Of a DNA stretch of 64,000 bases, positions 49,613 to 57,987 are shown piece after piece (position 1 is the first letter of the stretch; every line of letters starts with the position of its first letter). The position numbers were made by a program, and so were the translations under genes. The notes beneath the pieces were generated by a model. It had not been told where the DNA came from. It did not search any database and worked only from the letters and a program-made list of their open reading frames with translations. This DNA comes from Archangium violaceum (GTDB taxonomy: Bacteria; Myxococcota; Myxococcia; Myxococcales; Myxococcaceae): the NCBI RefSeq assembly GCF_016887565.1, contig NZ_CP069396.1:11762001-11826000 (forward strand), given 5' to 3'.

Positions 49613-50803
49613 ATGACCTCCCCTTTCGCCGAGCACTTTCCCGCCTTGCGGTCGGGCTTCAGCTACATCGACAACGCCGCCGGTGCGCAGGTGCCCTCGC
49701 ACACCATCGACGCCATCACCGGGTTCCTCACCAGCGGCAGCTGCAACGTGGGCCAGCCCTACGCGGCCTCCGTGCGCGCCACCGAGGTGAAGGCCCAGGC
49801 CCGCGCCGCTACCGCCGAGTTCCTCCACTGTCAGCCCGAGGAGGTCATGCTCGGCACCAGCGCGACCGCCCTCACCTTCCAGCTCTCGCGCGCCTTCTCC
49901 CGGCTCTTCCAGCCCGGAGACGAGGTCATCGTCTCGGAGCTCGAGCACGAGTCCAATGCCAGCCCCTGGCGCTGGCTGGAGGCCCAGGGCGCCGTGGTGA
50001 AGGTGTGGCGCGCGCACTGGCCCGAGGGACGTCTGGAGCTCGCGGATCTGCGCTCGCTGCTCACCTCGCGCACCCGGCTGGTCGCGGTGACGGCCGCCGC
50101 CAACTCGGTGGGCACGATGCCGGATGTGGCCGGTGCCACCGAGCTGGCCCACTCCGTGGGCGCGTGGAGCATCATCGACGCGGTGCACTCCAGCCCGCAT
50201 CAGCTGCCCGACATGAAGGGCTGGGACGCGGACTTCGCCGTGTTCTCGCCGTACAAGGTCTTTGGACCCCACATGGGCTGCATGTACGTGCGCCGCGAGC
50301 TGCTGCCCCGGCTGCCGGCGGACAAGCTCTGGTTCGTCCCCGACGACAGCCCCCAGAAGTTCGAGCCCGGCACCGCCAACCACGAGGCCCTCGCGGGCTG
50401 GCTGGGCACGCTGCGCTACGTGCGCGAGGTGCTCGGTGGTGGGCAGCCCGGGCGCGCGGGACTGGAGCAGGCCTATCGCCGCATCGAGTCCCTGGAGCGT
50501 CCGCTGCTGGAGTCCGCGCTGGAGCGGCTGCGCGCCCACCCGCGCGTGCGGCTGTACGGCATCCCCGAGCCCAAGGGTCGGACGGCCACCTTCTGCTTCA
50601 ACGTGCCCGGAGTCGCGCCGCGCGCGGTGGCCGAGCACCTCGCCCAGCGGGGAGTGGGCGTGGCCGCGGGCCACTACTACGCCACCCTGGCCATGCAGGC
50701 GCTGGGCCTCATGCCCGAGGGCGCGGTGCGCGTCTCGCTGCTGCACTACAACACCCTCGCGGACGTCGACCGGCTCCTCGCGGCCCTGGACGCGCTACCT
50801 TGA
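49613..50803 (+). CDS. Class V aminotransferase, cysteine desulfurase-like (SufS-like subgroup)
   Basis: The 396-residue PLP enzyme has 'FSYIDNAAGAQVPSHTIDAI', a PLP-loop 'LGTSATALTFQLSRAFSRLFQPGDEVIVSELEHESNASPW', 'SIIDAVHSSPHQLPDMKGWDADFAVFSPYKVFGPHMGCMYV' with the Schiff-base Lys, and C-terminal 'YNTLADVDRLLAALDALP'. The sequence matches the VCR1094-type, cysteine-desulfurase-like subfamily, which has an undefined substrate. The ATG at 49613 is used; an ATG at 49598 (GAGG nearby) would add five residues. It overlaps the convergent cyclase gene by a few bases at the 3' end. Confidence 0.9.
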   Translation: MTSPFAEHFPALRSGFSYIDNAAGAQVPSHTIDAITGFLTSGSCNVGQPYAASVRATEVKAQARAATAEFLHCQPEEVMLGTSATALTFQLSRAFSRLFQPGDEVIVSELEHESNASPWRWLEAQGAVVKVWRAHWPEGRLELADLRSLLTSRTRLVAVTAAANSVGTMPDVAGATELAHSVGAWSIIDAVHSSPHQLPDMKGWDADFAVFSPYKVFGPHMGCMYVRRELLPRLPADKLWFVPDDSPQKFEPGTANHEALAGWLGTLRYVREVLGGGQPGRAGLEQAYRRIESLERPLLESALERLRAHPRVRLYGIPEPKGRTATFCFNVPGVAPRAVAEHLAQRGVGVAAGHYYATLAMQALGLMPEGAVRVSLLHYNTLADVDRLLAALDALP

Positions 50804-51493
50804 GTCCGTCGCGGTGAGCGGCACGAAGCGCAGCCCGAAGGCCCAGGCCGGAAAGGCCGTCGCCGCGAACCCCGAGCCCCACCCGTACAGCAGCTCATCG
50901 AGTGGAACGCCGAGCAACCTGCCCCGCAGCAGGAGGCTCGGCCTCCACGTGCGCTCGAAGACACCGGGGACGAGCCACTCGAAGACCAGGCACAGCCCGA
51001 GGTAGATGGCCGCCGACACCAGTGCGCCCCACAGGCTCGGCGCCACCAGGTCCGGGCGCGTCACCAGCAGGCCCACCACCACCCCCACCATCGCCAGCAC
51101 CGAGGCGTAGAGGATGGGCACGCCCACGGCGAGCAACAGCCCGGCCACCGCCAGCACGAGGACGATGGCGCCCACCGCCCGGGGCCACGGCCTCACGCCG
51201 CCGCTCTGGGAGACCACCGTCCGGCGGAACACCACCGCGTAGGCACTGCACGAGAAGGCACCGAGCCCGACGACGAACAGCACGTCCTCGATGCCGAAGC
51301 CGAGCCGGTCCGCCAGGTCGAACAGGAACCGCGGGGCCCAGTACTCCGGATAGAACAGCCACTCGGTCGCCGCGAACGGGAGCGAGCACAGCGCCACCCG
51401 CCCCATCAACCCGCGCAGGTCCGCGCGCACGAGCCAGACGAGGGCCCCCGGAATCAGGAACAGGAGCGCCAGGACGAGGAACTCGTACGTCAT
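50795..51493 (-). CDS. Two-domain lycopene-cyclase-like membrane protein
   Basis: The 232-residue protein has about seven membrane helices. It resembles a fusion of the two small lycopene cyclase halves (CrtYc/CrtYd type), with the conserved acidic motif FGIEDVLF in the first half and VPLDELLYG in the second, where the normal motifs read P-x-E-E-x-x-F/Y. These Asp/Glu residues are the proposed acid for cyclising polyenes. It is the last gene of a five-gene operon that also encodes two UbiA prenyltransferases. Its ATG follows the UbiA stop by a few bases. The reaction in this organism is not known. Confidence 0.75.
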   Translation of the reverse strand: MTYEFLVLALLFLIPGALVWLVRADLRGLMGRVALCSLPFAATEWLFYPEYWAPRFLFDLADRLGFGIEDVLFVVGLGAFSCSAYAVVFRRTVVSQSGGVRPWPRAVGAIVLVLAVAGLLLAVGVPILYASVLAMVGVVVGLLVTRPDLVAPSLWGALVSAAIYLGLCLVFEWLVPGVFERTWRPSLLLRGRLLGVPLDELLYGWGSGFAATAFPAWAFGLRFVPLTATDSR

Positions 51494-51500
51494 GGAGCTC

Positions 51501-52391
51501 TCAGCTTGCCGCCAGCAGGAGGAGGGGGAGCGCGACCGCCGCCAGGGTGGCGGTGATGGCGGCGGCGACCCGGACCTGGACGCGCTTCGAGCCGGGAGGC
51601 GCGGGACGCACCAGCGGCACCGCGAGCGCCGCCAGCGCGGGCACGAGCCACCACGCCCCCGCGCTCAGTCCCACCGACGCCATGCCGAACGGGGCCAGCG
51701 CCAACGTGAGCCCGTTGAGCGCCAGGATGCCCCACGAGGCCCGCTCGCCGCCTATCCGTGCTGGCAACGTGAGCTTGCCGCTCTCCCGGTCCGAGGGCTC
51801 ATCGGGGAGCGCGGTGGCGATGGAACAGGCCAGGTGGGTGGGCAGCAGGAGCGCGACGAGCGCCCAGGGGAAGCTCCCGAGCGCTCCGCCCTGCGCGAGG
51901 TACCCATAGAGCGGCAACACCCCGGCGACACCCACCGCCTGCAACGCCTCACCACCGCCCCGATAGGAGAGCCGGAGTGGCGGATAGCTGTAGGCCCACA
52001 GCAGCCCCAGCGCCAGCACCGCCAGCGGCACGAGCAGCGGTGCGCCACGGGCCACCGCCAGCCCCACCGACACGGCCAGCAGCGAGCCCGCGCAGACCAG
52101 GGCGGCCGTGCCGATCGCACGCGGCGAGAGCCGGCCCTCGACGAGCACGCGGGAGCCGCCGGAGAAGACGGTGGGCGTCCGGTTGCGGCGGTCGGTCTCC
52201 TGGTCCGCCCAGTCGTTGGCGTAGACGATGAAGAGCTGGTCGAGCAGCCCGAAGAGCTGGACACCCACCAGCGTCCCGAGGTCGAGCGGCTGTCCCCGCA
52301 TGCGCACGGCGACGAGCTGACCGAGCAGCAACGGGAGCGCGATGTACGACTGCGAGGGCAACCGCGAGGCCTGGAGCCACGCCCGGCTCAC
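51501..52391 (-). CDS. UbiA-family prenyltransferase (first copy upstream of the cyclase)
   Basis: The 296-residue protein has about eight membrane helices and the UbiA aspartate motifs: 'VYANDWADQETDRRNRTP' (NDxxDxxxD) and, later, 'LPDEPSDRESGKLTLPARIGG' (DxxxDxxxGK). It resembles MenA/UbiA enzymes that move a prenyl chain to an acceptor. The GTG start at 52391 overlaps the stop of the upstream gene (GTGA). It shares the LSYRGGGEALQAVGVAGVLPLYGYLAQ region with the second UbiA of the operon. Confidence 0.86.
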   Translation of the reverse strand: MSRAWLQASRLPSQSYIALPLLLGQLVAVRMRGQPLDLGTLVGVQLFGLLDQLFIVYANDWADQETDRRNRTPTVFSGGSRVLVEGRLSPRAIGTAALVCAGSLLAVSVGLAVARGAPLLVPLAVLALGLLWAYSYPPLRLSYRGGGEALQAVGVAGVLPLYGYLAQGGALGSFPWALVALLLPTHLACSIATALPDEPSDRESGKLTLPARIGGERASWGILALNGLTLALAPFGMASVGLSAGAWWLVPALAALAVPLVRPAPPGSKRVQVRVAAAITATLAAVALPLLLLAAS

Positions 52392-53113
52392 GACGTGGCA
52401 TCCCGCGAGAGACCCAGACGCCGCGCGGCCTCGGTGCGCAGATCGGTGAACGGGAGGTCCCAGCGGCGCTCGCCATCGAGCCGCCAGGCCTTGACGGGGA
52501 TGAGGTCCGCCTGGGCGAGCACCTGGTGCAGGTGCGCCTCCTCGCGAGGCTCGCGACAGAAGAAGAAGGGGTTGCGGAACTCCGGGCCCTGGAGCTGCCC
52601 GTATTTGGCGTCGTTGCGGGCGATGAGCTCCAGCAACGTCTGGCGCCGGGCATCGAGGTAGTCGAAGAACACCAGGTCGAACGGACCGATGGCCGCACGC
52701 GCCTCGGGCTGGCGCGACACCCAGCGGGCCCAGTCGTAGCCGTACAGGAAGTCGTGGGCGTAACGGAAGCGCAGCTCCGACTTGTTGCCGAAACCACGGC
52801 ACAGCCCCACCACCCGGCGCGCGAAGCCCTCTATCTCTCCCGGCCCTCCGGCGTTCCACATGCAACAGGCCAGGTAGTCGAGGTCCCAGAAGATGTTGTC
52901 CGGGAAGTCCTCCGCGAAGACCCGCACCAGCTCGCCCAGCCCCTCGGCGAAGGCTCGCGTCCGCGCCACGTCACCCAGGCCGTCCATCACCCTCGCCGCC
53001 AGCTCCACGGGCAGGAGCGCGCGCGAACGGCTGGGATCGAGCGAAGCGCCCCCGCCGAGCAGCGGCGCCAACCGCTCGAGTCCCGCGAGGATGTCTTCCG
53101 GCAGTCCTCTCAC
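52388..53113 (-). CDS. Unknown conserved-looking protein between the two UbiA genes
   Basis: I do not recognise this family. From the GTG at 53113, which overlaps the upstream UbiA stop, the protein is 241 residues, soluble-looking and helical, with a conserved-looking run: 'DNIFWDLDYLACCMWNAGGPGEIEGFARRVVGLCRGFGNKSELRFRYAHDFLYGYDWARWV' and 'DYLDARRQTLLELIARNDAKYGQLQGPEFRNPFFFCREPREEAHLHQVL'. There is no membrane helix or signal. Its central place in a tightly overlapped operon suggests a pathway-specific accessory or enzyme. Confidence 0.7.
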   Translation of the reverse strand: MRGLPEDILAGLERLAPLLGGGASLDPSRSRALLPVELAARVMDGLGDVARTRAFAEGLGELVRVFAEDFPDNIFWDLDYLACCMWNAGGPGEIEGFARRVVGLCRGFGNKSELRFRYAHDFLYGYDWARWVSRQPEARAAIGPFDLVFFDYLDARRQTLLELIARNDAKYGQLQGPEFRNPFFFCREPREEAHLHQVLAQADLIPVKAWRLDGERRWDLPFTDLRTEAARRLGLSRDATS

Positions 53114-54060
53114 CCAGGCCCTCTCCAGCTCGCGACGAGCACCAGCGCCGACAGCGTGAACGTGCCCCACCAGATGGCGCGATGCAGCTCCGCCTTGTAC
53201 GCCGACTGCGCGCCGAAGGCATTCGTCACCGCGCCCGGACTCCTCCGCACCAACCGCACACCGAACAGTAACGTGAGCAGCACGGCCGGCACCACCGCAC
53301 CGGGCGGCGGTGCGTCCTCGGTCAGACAGGCCGCCACGAGCCAGAGGAGCGCGCCCAGCGCCAGCAGCACCTCCGAGCCCGCGCGGACCACCGCGTTGCC
53401 CAGGAGCGTGGTGAAGGTGCGCTTGCCTCCGGCCCGGTCGCTCTCCTCGTCGGACAATCCACTCGCCAGGGCGCTCGACAGCGACAGCGCCAGCATGCCC
53501 GGGGACAGAGCCACCAGCCATGCGGGTGCCCACTCGCCACACTGGGCATAGGCATGCAGCGCGGGGAGCACGACGCCCACGCCCACCATCTCCAGCAACT
53601 CACCGCCGCCCCGGTAGTTCAGCCGCAGCGGCGGCAACGTGTAGGCGACGAAGACGAACAGGCCCAGCGCCGCCAGGTGTGGCAACAGCGGACGCTCCAG
53701 GGCGAGCCCCGCCACCCACGCAACGAGCAGCGCCACGACCCCCGCCCCCAGTCCCGCCGCGAGCACCGCCCCGGCGGAGAGGATGCCATCGGGGATCGTC
53801 TTCGGCGAACAGCCCTGGGGGAACATCCGGCGCTTGAGGACATCCACCTCGCGGTCTCCCCAGTCGTTGAGCAGCACGACGAAGGCGACATCCGCGAGCA
53901 TCCACACCGCGCCGAAGAGGAGCGCCCCCGCGGACAGCCGGCCCGCGGTGGCCGCGCCCACGGCCTGGCCGAACAGGGCCGGGACGAACACCTTCGGCCA
54001 GCTGGCCGGCTTGAGGGCGTACCACCACCGCGCCGCGAGACTCATCGACCCGACACGCAC
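53110..54060 (-). CDS. UbiA-family prenyltransferase (second copy, regulator-proximal)
   Basis: The protein is about 316 residues with about eight membrane helices. The first aspartate motif is 'VVLLNDWGDREVDVLKRRMFPQG' (NDxxDxxxD); the second is 'GLSDEESDRAGGKRTFTTLLGN'. A central LNYRGGGELLEMVGVGVVLPALHAYAQ is shared with the other UbiA, so the two are paralogues. GTG at 54060 has GGGAGG four bases upstream; ATG at 54045 is the alternative. It follows the XRE regulator gene with about 20 bases between. Confidence 0.86.
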   Translation of the reverse strand: MRVGSMSLAARWWYALKPASWPKVFVPALFGQAVGAATAGRLSAGALLFGAVWMLADVAFVVLLNDWGDREVDVLKRRMFPQGCSPKTIPDGILSAGAVLAAGLGAGVVALLVAWVAGLALERPLLPHLAALGLFVFVAYTLPPLRLNYRGGGELLEMVGVGVVLPALHAYAQCGEWAPAWLVALSPGMLALSLSSALASGLSDEESDRAGGKRTFTTLLGNAVVRAGSEVLLALGALLWLVAACLTEDAPPPGAVVPAVLLTLLFGVRLVRRSPGAVTNAFGAQSAYKAELHRAIWWGTFTLSALVLVASWRGPG

Positions 54061-54080
54061 CGCGCCTCCCAACGTGAGAA

Positions 54081-54482
54081 TCAGCGCGTGAGCGCGGTGG
54101 CGATGACGTTGAGCACCTTGAGCTGGGACGGAGACAGGGTGCGCAGCGAGCGCGCGAGCTTGCGCAGCTCGGGGGAGCGCTCCTCCTTCGCCGGCAGCGA
54201 ATCCACCCAGGCCGTCACCTCGGTGTGACTCAGGCTCAGCAGCGTGTCCGAGGGAATCTTCAGGATGATGCTCAGCCGGCGCAGCGTCGGGACGCTGGGC
54301 ATCATCCCCCCGCGCTCGATGCGGCCGTACACGCCAGGAGCCAGACCGACCTTCTCGGCCGCTTCCGCCTGGGTGAGCCCCGCGCGCAGCCGGGCGGCAC
54401 GCGCCGCCGCCCCCAGTGCGAGGGCCAGCTTGTCATCCATGCGCTGCTGCGAGACGGGCGGAGAGATGCGTTTCGATGCCAT
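54081..54482 (-). CDS. XRE-family transcriptional regulator
   Basis: The 133-residue protein has a central Cro/CI-type helix-turn-helix ('LALALGAAARAARLRAGLTQAEAAEKVGLAPGVYGRIERGGMMPSVPTLRRLSIILKIPSDTLLSL') and a short Arg/Lys/Leu-rich end. It is the first gene of the UbiA/lycopene-cyclase-like operon, so it may control it and itself. The segment 54483-54766 upstream is the probable promoter region. Confidence 0.88.
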   Translation of the reverse strand: MASKRISPPVSQQRMDDKLALALGAAARAARLRAGLTQAEAAEKVGLAPGVYGRIERGGMMPSVPTLRRLSIILKIPSDTLLSLSHTEVTAWVDSLPAKEERSPELRKLARSLRTLSPSQLKVLNVIATALTR

Positions 54483-54766
54483 GGTGCCTGACGTACAAAG
54501 AGACGTAGGAGGACATTACCCGAGAGGCCAACCCGCGCCTAGGAACTTGCGGCATCTCGTTCCCTCCCGGAAGCGCTACCTCCTGCCCCACGGGTCGTGC
54601 ATCGCCCCACGACCAGGGGAGTCCTCCGACACCCGCTCTAGAGGTCCCCCGCGCGGCAGGAGAGGGCACGGGAGGGCAGGCGCCTCCTGCGACCTCGCGG
54701 CCCGCATGTCCACGTTCTCGGTCTGACAGCGGACACCCCAAGACATCTCAACGAGGAGACGGAACG

Positions 54767-55330
54767 ATGACCGGGAAGACGAGACTCGCACTGGTTGGAC
54801 TGCTCGCGGGCTTCATGGCGCTGAGCACCGCCAATATGCGCGCGGAGGCCAGGACGAGCCCGCAGGCCATCTCTCAGCAACAAGGCGGGAGCACCGGCAC
54901 TGGCACGGGGACCAGCACCGGCACAGGTACTGGCACTGGCGGAGCTGGCACCACCCAGGACCAGGACACCCTCGACCCGTCCAGGACGAATGACACGGGT
55001 GACACGAGCACGCTGGACGAGCCCGGCACTGGCGGCGCGGGCACCACGCAGGACGAGGGCCCCCTCGACGAGCCCGGCACCGGCGGCACGGGAACGACCC
55101 GGGACGAGAGCACGCTGGACGAGCCCGGCACCGGCGGCGCGGGCGCCGACGACATGACGGATGATCCGGCGCTCGACGAGCCCGGCACCGGCGGCGCGGG
55201 TGACAACGGGCAGGACCGCGTGGACGACGAGGACGAGGGTTTCCTCCGCGACGAGGGGCTCGACCACCAGGAGGGGCAGGCCGATCAGGACACCGTGAAT
55301 CCTCCGGGCACGGGCCAGCAGCAGCGCTAA
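54767..55330 (+). CDS. Repetitive secreted Gly/Thr/Asp-rich protein
   Basis: The 187-residue protein has a signal peptide (LALVGLLAGFMALSTANMRAEA) and then a low-complexity body: GT/TG dipeptides, then four copies of LDEPGTGGAG (or GTGGTG) separated by acidic spacers, then DEDEGFLRDEGLDHQEGQ. It is intrinsically disordered and probably exported. GAGGAGACGGAACG precedes the ATG. The 3' end overlaps the convergent CapA gene by 4 bases. No function is known. Confidence 0.72.
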   Translation: MTGKTRLALVGLLAGFMALSTANMRAEARTSPQAISQQQGGSTGTGTGTSTGTGTGTGGAGTTQDQDTLDPSRTNDTGDTSTLDEPGTGGAGTTQDEGPLDEPGTGGTGTTRDESTLDEPGTGGAGADDMTDDPALDEPGTGGAGDNGQDRVDDEDEGFLRDEGLDHQEGQADQDTVNPPGTGQQQR

Positions 55331-56625
55331 CCCGCGCCCGCGGGACGCCTCCCGGACTTCGCCGCGTCCGCGTCGGCGCCGGGAGGCAGTGCTATCTGGA
55401 GGATGAGCTCGCGTCGGCGCCGGGCCATGTCGAGCCGGCGCTCGAGCGCGGTGCGCTCCTGCCGGACCTCGCGAGGCTGGGTGACGGCCCGGGCCGCGAG
55501 CGCCACCAGCCGCTCGTTGATGACCTGCAGCTCCTCGTCGAGGAGCACGGGCTGGATGTGGCGCGCGACCTTGCCCCGGCCGAGCGCGACGTAATGGTTG
55601 TTCTCGATCCACACCGGCAACACGGACGTGCCCGCCAGCGACACGGGCGCTCCCGGAGCGGGGCGCGTGAGCGAGAGCCGCAGCAGCAGGGAGTCGCGCT
55701 TGTTGCCCCCCTCCTCCGACCGCCGGCCGTGGACGTAGTACCGATCCTGGTTGGCGATGAGGTTGCCCAGGGAGAAGGCGACGAGCGTGTCGCGTCCGGA
55801 GGTGGTGCGGTACGACTCGATGGGCTGTAGCACATGGGGATGGTGGCCGATGATGGCGAGCGCACCGGCCTCCAGGAGCGCGCGCGCCAGCTTCCGGTCA
55901 TCCGGATGCGGCGAGTGCGAATACTCGGTGCCCCAGTGGATGGCGACGATGAGCGCGTCGCAGCGCCGGGCCGCGGCGCGCACCAGCTCCACGGCGGCCT
56001 CTGGAGCCAGCCAGGTCCCACTCGCCTTCGCGTTGTAGGGCACGTAGGCGACATGGGGCGAGGTGTCCGGCTCGCTCGGGTTGTGCGCGCCGTTCAGCCA
56101 CCGGGTGAAGGACAGGAAGCCGATCCGCATCCCGCGCTTCTCGAGGATGAGGGGCTGCCACGCGGAGGCCTCGGAGGAACCCGAGCCGACGCTCCGCAAG
56201 CCGGCCTCGGACAGGTGCTTCCACGTCGCGGCGACACCCGCGCGGCGCTGGTCGAAGGCATGGTTGTTGGCGACGGACACAACATCCACCCCGGCGGAGG
56301 CCAGCGCGCGCAGCATGGCGGGAGGCGCGTCGAAGATGAGGGGAGCGGTGGGCGCGCGGGGGTCCCCGCTGACGGGCGTCTCCAGATTGACCATGGCGAC
56401 GTCGGCGGTGCGCAGCACGTCGGTGATGGGCCCGAAGACGTGGTCCCATCCCTCGTTGTTGAGCGACCGGACGGTGCCGCCCCCCTCCTGGACGGAACGC
56501 GCATGGTCGGCCGCGGCCTCCTTCACCTCGCCATGGGGAATGACATCCCCACCGAAGACGAGCTCCACGCGTTCGGGAGTGGTTCCACACAGCAGGGGGA
56601 CGAGCAGGAGCGTCTGAACGAGCAC
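55327..56625 (-). CDS. CapA-family metallophosphatase-like protein
   Basis: The 432-residue protein is of the CapA (poly-gamma-glutamate capsule) family: GGDVIPHGEV, 'MVNLETPVSGDPRAP', 'GVDVVSVANNHAFDQ', 'HWGTEYSHSPHPDD', 'IIGHHPHVLQPIE', 'AFSLGNLIANQ'. These carry a calcineurin-like dimetal site. A GTG start at 56625 opens a weak signal-like stretch (LLLVPLLCG). It could act on a cell-surface polymer; no capsule cluster is present here. Confidence 0.88.
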   Translation of the reverse strand: MLVQTLLLVPLLCGTTPERVELVFGGDVIPHGEVKEAAADHARSVQEGGGTVRSLNNEGWDHVFGPITDVLRTADVAMVNLETPVSGDPRAPTAPLIFDAPPAMLRALASAGVDVVSVANNHAFDQRRAGVAATWKHLSEAGLRSVGSGSSEASAWQPLILEKRGMRIGFLSFTRWLNGAHNPSEPDTSPHVAYVPYNAKASGTWLAPEAAVELVRAAARRCDALIVAIHWGTEYSHSPHPDDRKLARALLEAGALAIIGHHPHVLQPIESYRTTSGRDTLVAFSLGNLIANQDRYYVHGRRSEEGGNKRDSLLLRLSLTRPAPGAPVSLAGTSVLPVWIENNHYVALGRGKVARHIQPVLLDEELQVINERLVALAARAVTQPREVRQERTALERRLDMARRRRELILQIALPPGADADAAKSGRRPAGAG

Positions 56626-56644
56626 GCCCTCAGGCTAGCCGAGC

Positions 56645-57359
56645 CGACGGGCTGGAGGACAGGGCCCCCTGGTGCACACGGTGCGGCTCGACGTGCGTAC
56701 CGGGGACTTCCTCTTCCCGGGGCTGCCGCTGCTGTCGCTCTGGCCGCCGGTGGCCTTGAGCGAGCGGCAACGGAGACGGCTGCACGCCGCGCTCGCCGGG
56801 GGGGCGCCACCGCACCACGCAACAGGACGTGCTCTATGGAGTGCGGCAGCTGGTAGACAGGGCCCTCAAGGCGCTCTCGCCCGCCATCAATGACGTCACC
56901 ACGGCGGTGATGGTGATCAACGAGTTGGGCGCGGTGGGGCGGGCGGTGGCACACAAGGGGCGGCTCGGCCAGGGTTGGTGGATGCGGCACATCCGTGGGG
57001 TGACGCTGCTGCGCCCCGGCTTCGGGCTCGCGCCCTTCCTGCAGGACGCGTTCGGGGAGATTCCCCACGCCGCCTCCTCGCAGCCCCGGGTCATCCTGCG
57101 CATTCTGGAGGTGCTCTCGCAGATCGCCAGTGTCGAGCAGGACGCGACGATCCGGAGGATGCTCGTGCGGACCGGCCGGTCGGTCTACGAGGCGGTCCGG
57201 CTCTCCGAGCAACGAAAGCGTGACATGCGGCTCATCGACGAGCTCTGGCTCGGGCTGCAGCAGAAGGAAGCCCCCCTGTCCGCTGCCCTCCCCCCTGCGA
57301 GACGGTGCACTGAGAAAGCCCGGTTGAAACGCGCGAGGGGCTCGGGCATCTGGGAGGCC
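56645..57359 (+). pseudogene. Truncated, frameshifted DUF2254 membrane-protein gene
   Basis: The reading frame starting after a stop near 56641 gives 'VRLDVRTGDFLFPGLPLLSLWPPVALSERQRRRLHAALAGG', which matches the end of the membrane part of DUF2254 proteins, and is then broken at a run of seven G (56798-56804). One base fewer there would bring it into the frame of 'RHRTTQQDVLYGVRQLVDRALKALSPAINDVTTAVMVINELG', a typical DUF2254 segment. The N-terminal membrane helices are missing upstream. The second frame has no stop before the glutathione peroxidase gene, so the two now read through in frame. This is a decayed gene; a sequencing error in the G run would explain the shift but not the missing front. 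Confidence 0.72.
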
Positions 57360-57905
57360 ATGCTAAACCGAATGCTTCCCCTCACCGTGGCGGCCCTCCT
57401 GCTGGGTACGGCCGCCGTCTCCGCGGAGCGTGCGATGTCCTTCTTCGAGCTGCAGTCCAAGCGACTCAATGGCCAGGCCGTGAACCTCTCCGAGTACAAG
57501 GGGAAGGTGGTGCTGGTGGTGAACACCGCCTCCGAATGTGGCTACACGCCGCAGTACGCGGGGCTGGAGAAGCTCTGGGGCGAGTACAAGGACAAGGGGG
57601 TGGTGGTGCTGGGCATCCCCTCCAACGACTTCGGTGGCCAGGAGCCCGGCGGCGCGGAGCAGATCGCGAAGTTCTGTGAGCTCCGCTACAAGGTGACGTT
57701 CCCGATGCTCGAGAAGGTGAAGACGAAGGGCGCGGGCCAGTCGCCCATCTACGAGTTCCTCGCGCGCAAGCACGGCGAGCCGAAGTGGAACTTCCACAAG
57801 TACCTGGTGGGCAAGGACGGCCAGGTACGCGCCGCCTTCTCCAGCTCGGTGGCACCCGAGAGCACCGAGCTCAAAAGCGCCATCGACAAGGCCCTCGCGG
57901 AGTAG
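57360..57905 (+). CDS. Glutathione-peroxidase family protein, secreted type
   Basis: The 181-residue protein starts at ATG 57360 with a signal peptide (MLNRMLPLTVAALLLGTAAVSA) and the GPx domain: 'VVNTASECGYTPQYAGLEKL' (peroxidatic Cys), 'GIPSNDFGGQEPGG' (Gln), 'KWNFHKYLV' (Trp). It should reduce peroxides in the periplasm, probably using thioredoxin rather than glutathione. Its start is chosen by the signal peptide; the open frame extends upstream into the DUF2254 remnant without a stop. Confidence 0.9.
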   Translation: MLNRMLPLTVAALLLGTAAVSAERAMSFFELQSKRLNGQAVNLSEYKGKVVLVVNTASECGYTPQYAGLEKLWGEYKDKGVVVLGIPSNDFGGQEPGGAEQIAKFCELRYKVTFPMLEKVKTKGAGQSPIYEFLARKHGEPKWNFHKYLVGKDGQVRAAFSSSVAPESTELKSAIDKALAE

Positions 57906-57987
57906 GCCGAACGCTGTACCGGCAGTGCCCGCTCCCAGTGGCTTGCGCCCGTGGCGGCAGGACTCCTAGCCTCCGCCACGCTCGCGT

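Noticed and set aside
54890-54950. A possible microsatellite of GGCACT/GGCACC units
   Set aside because: It is part of the coding frame of the repetitive secreted protein, with changes in multiples of three.
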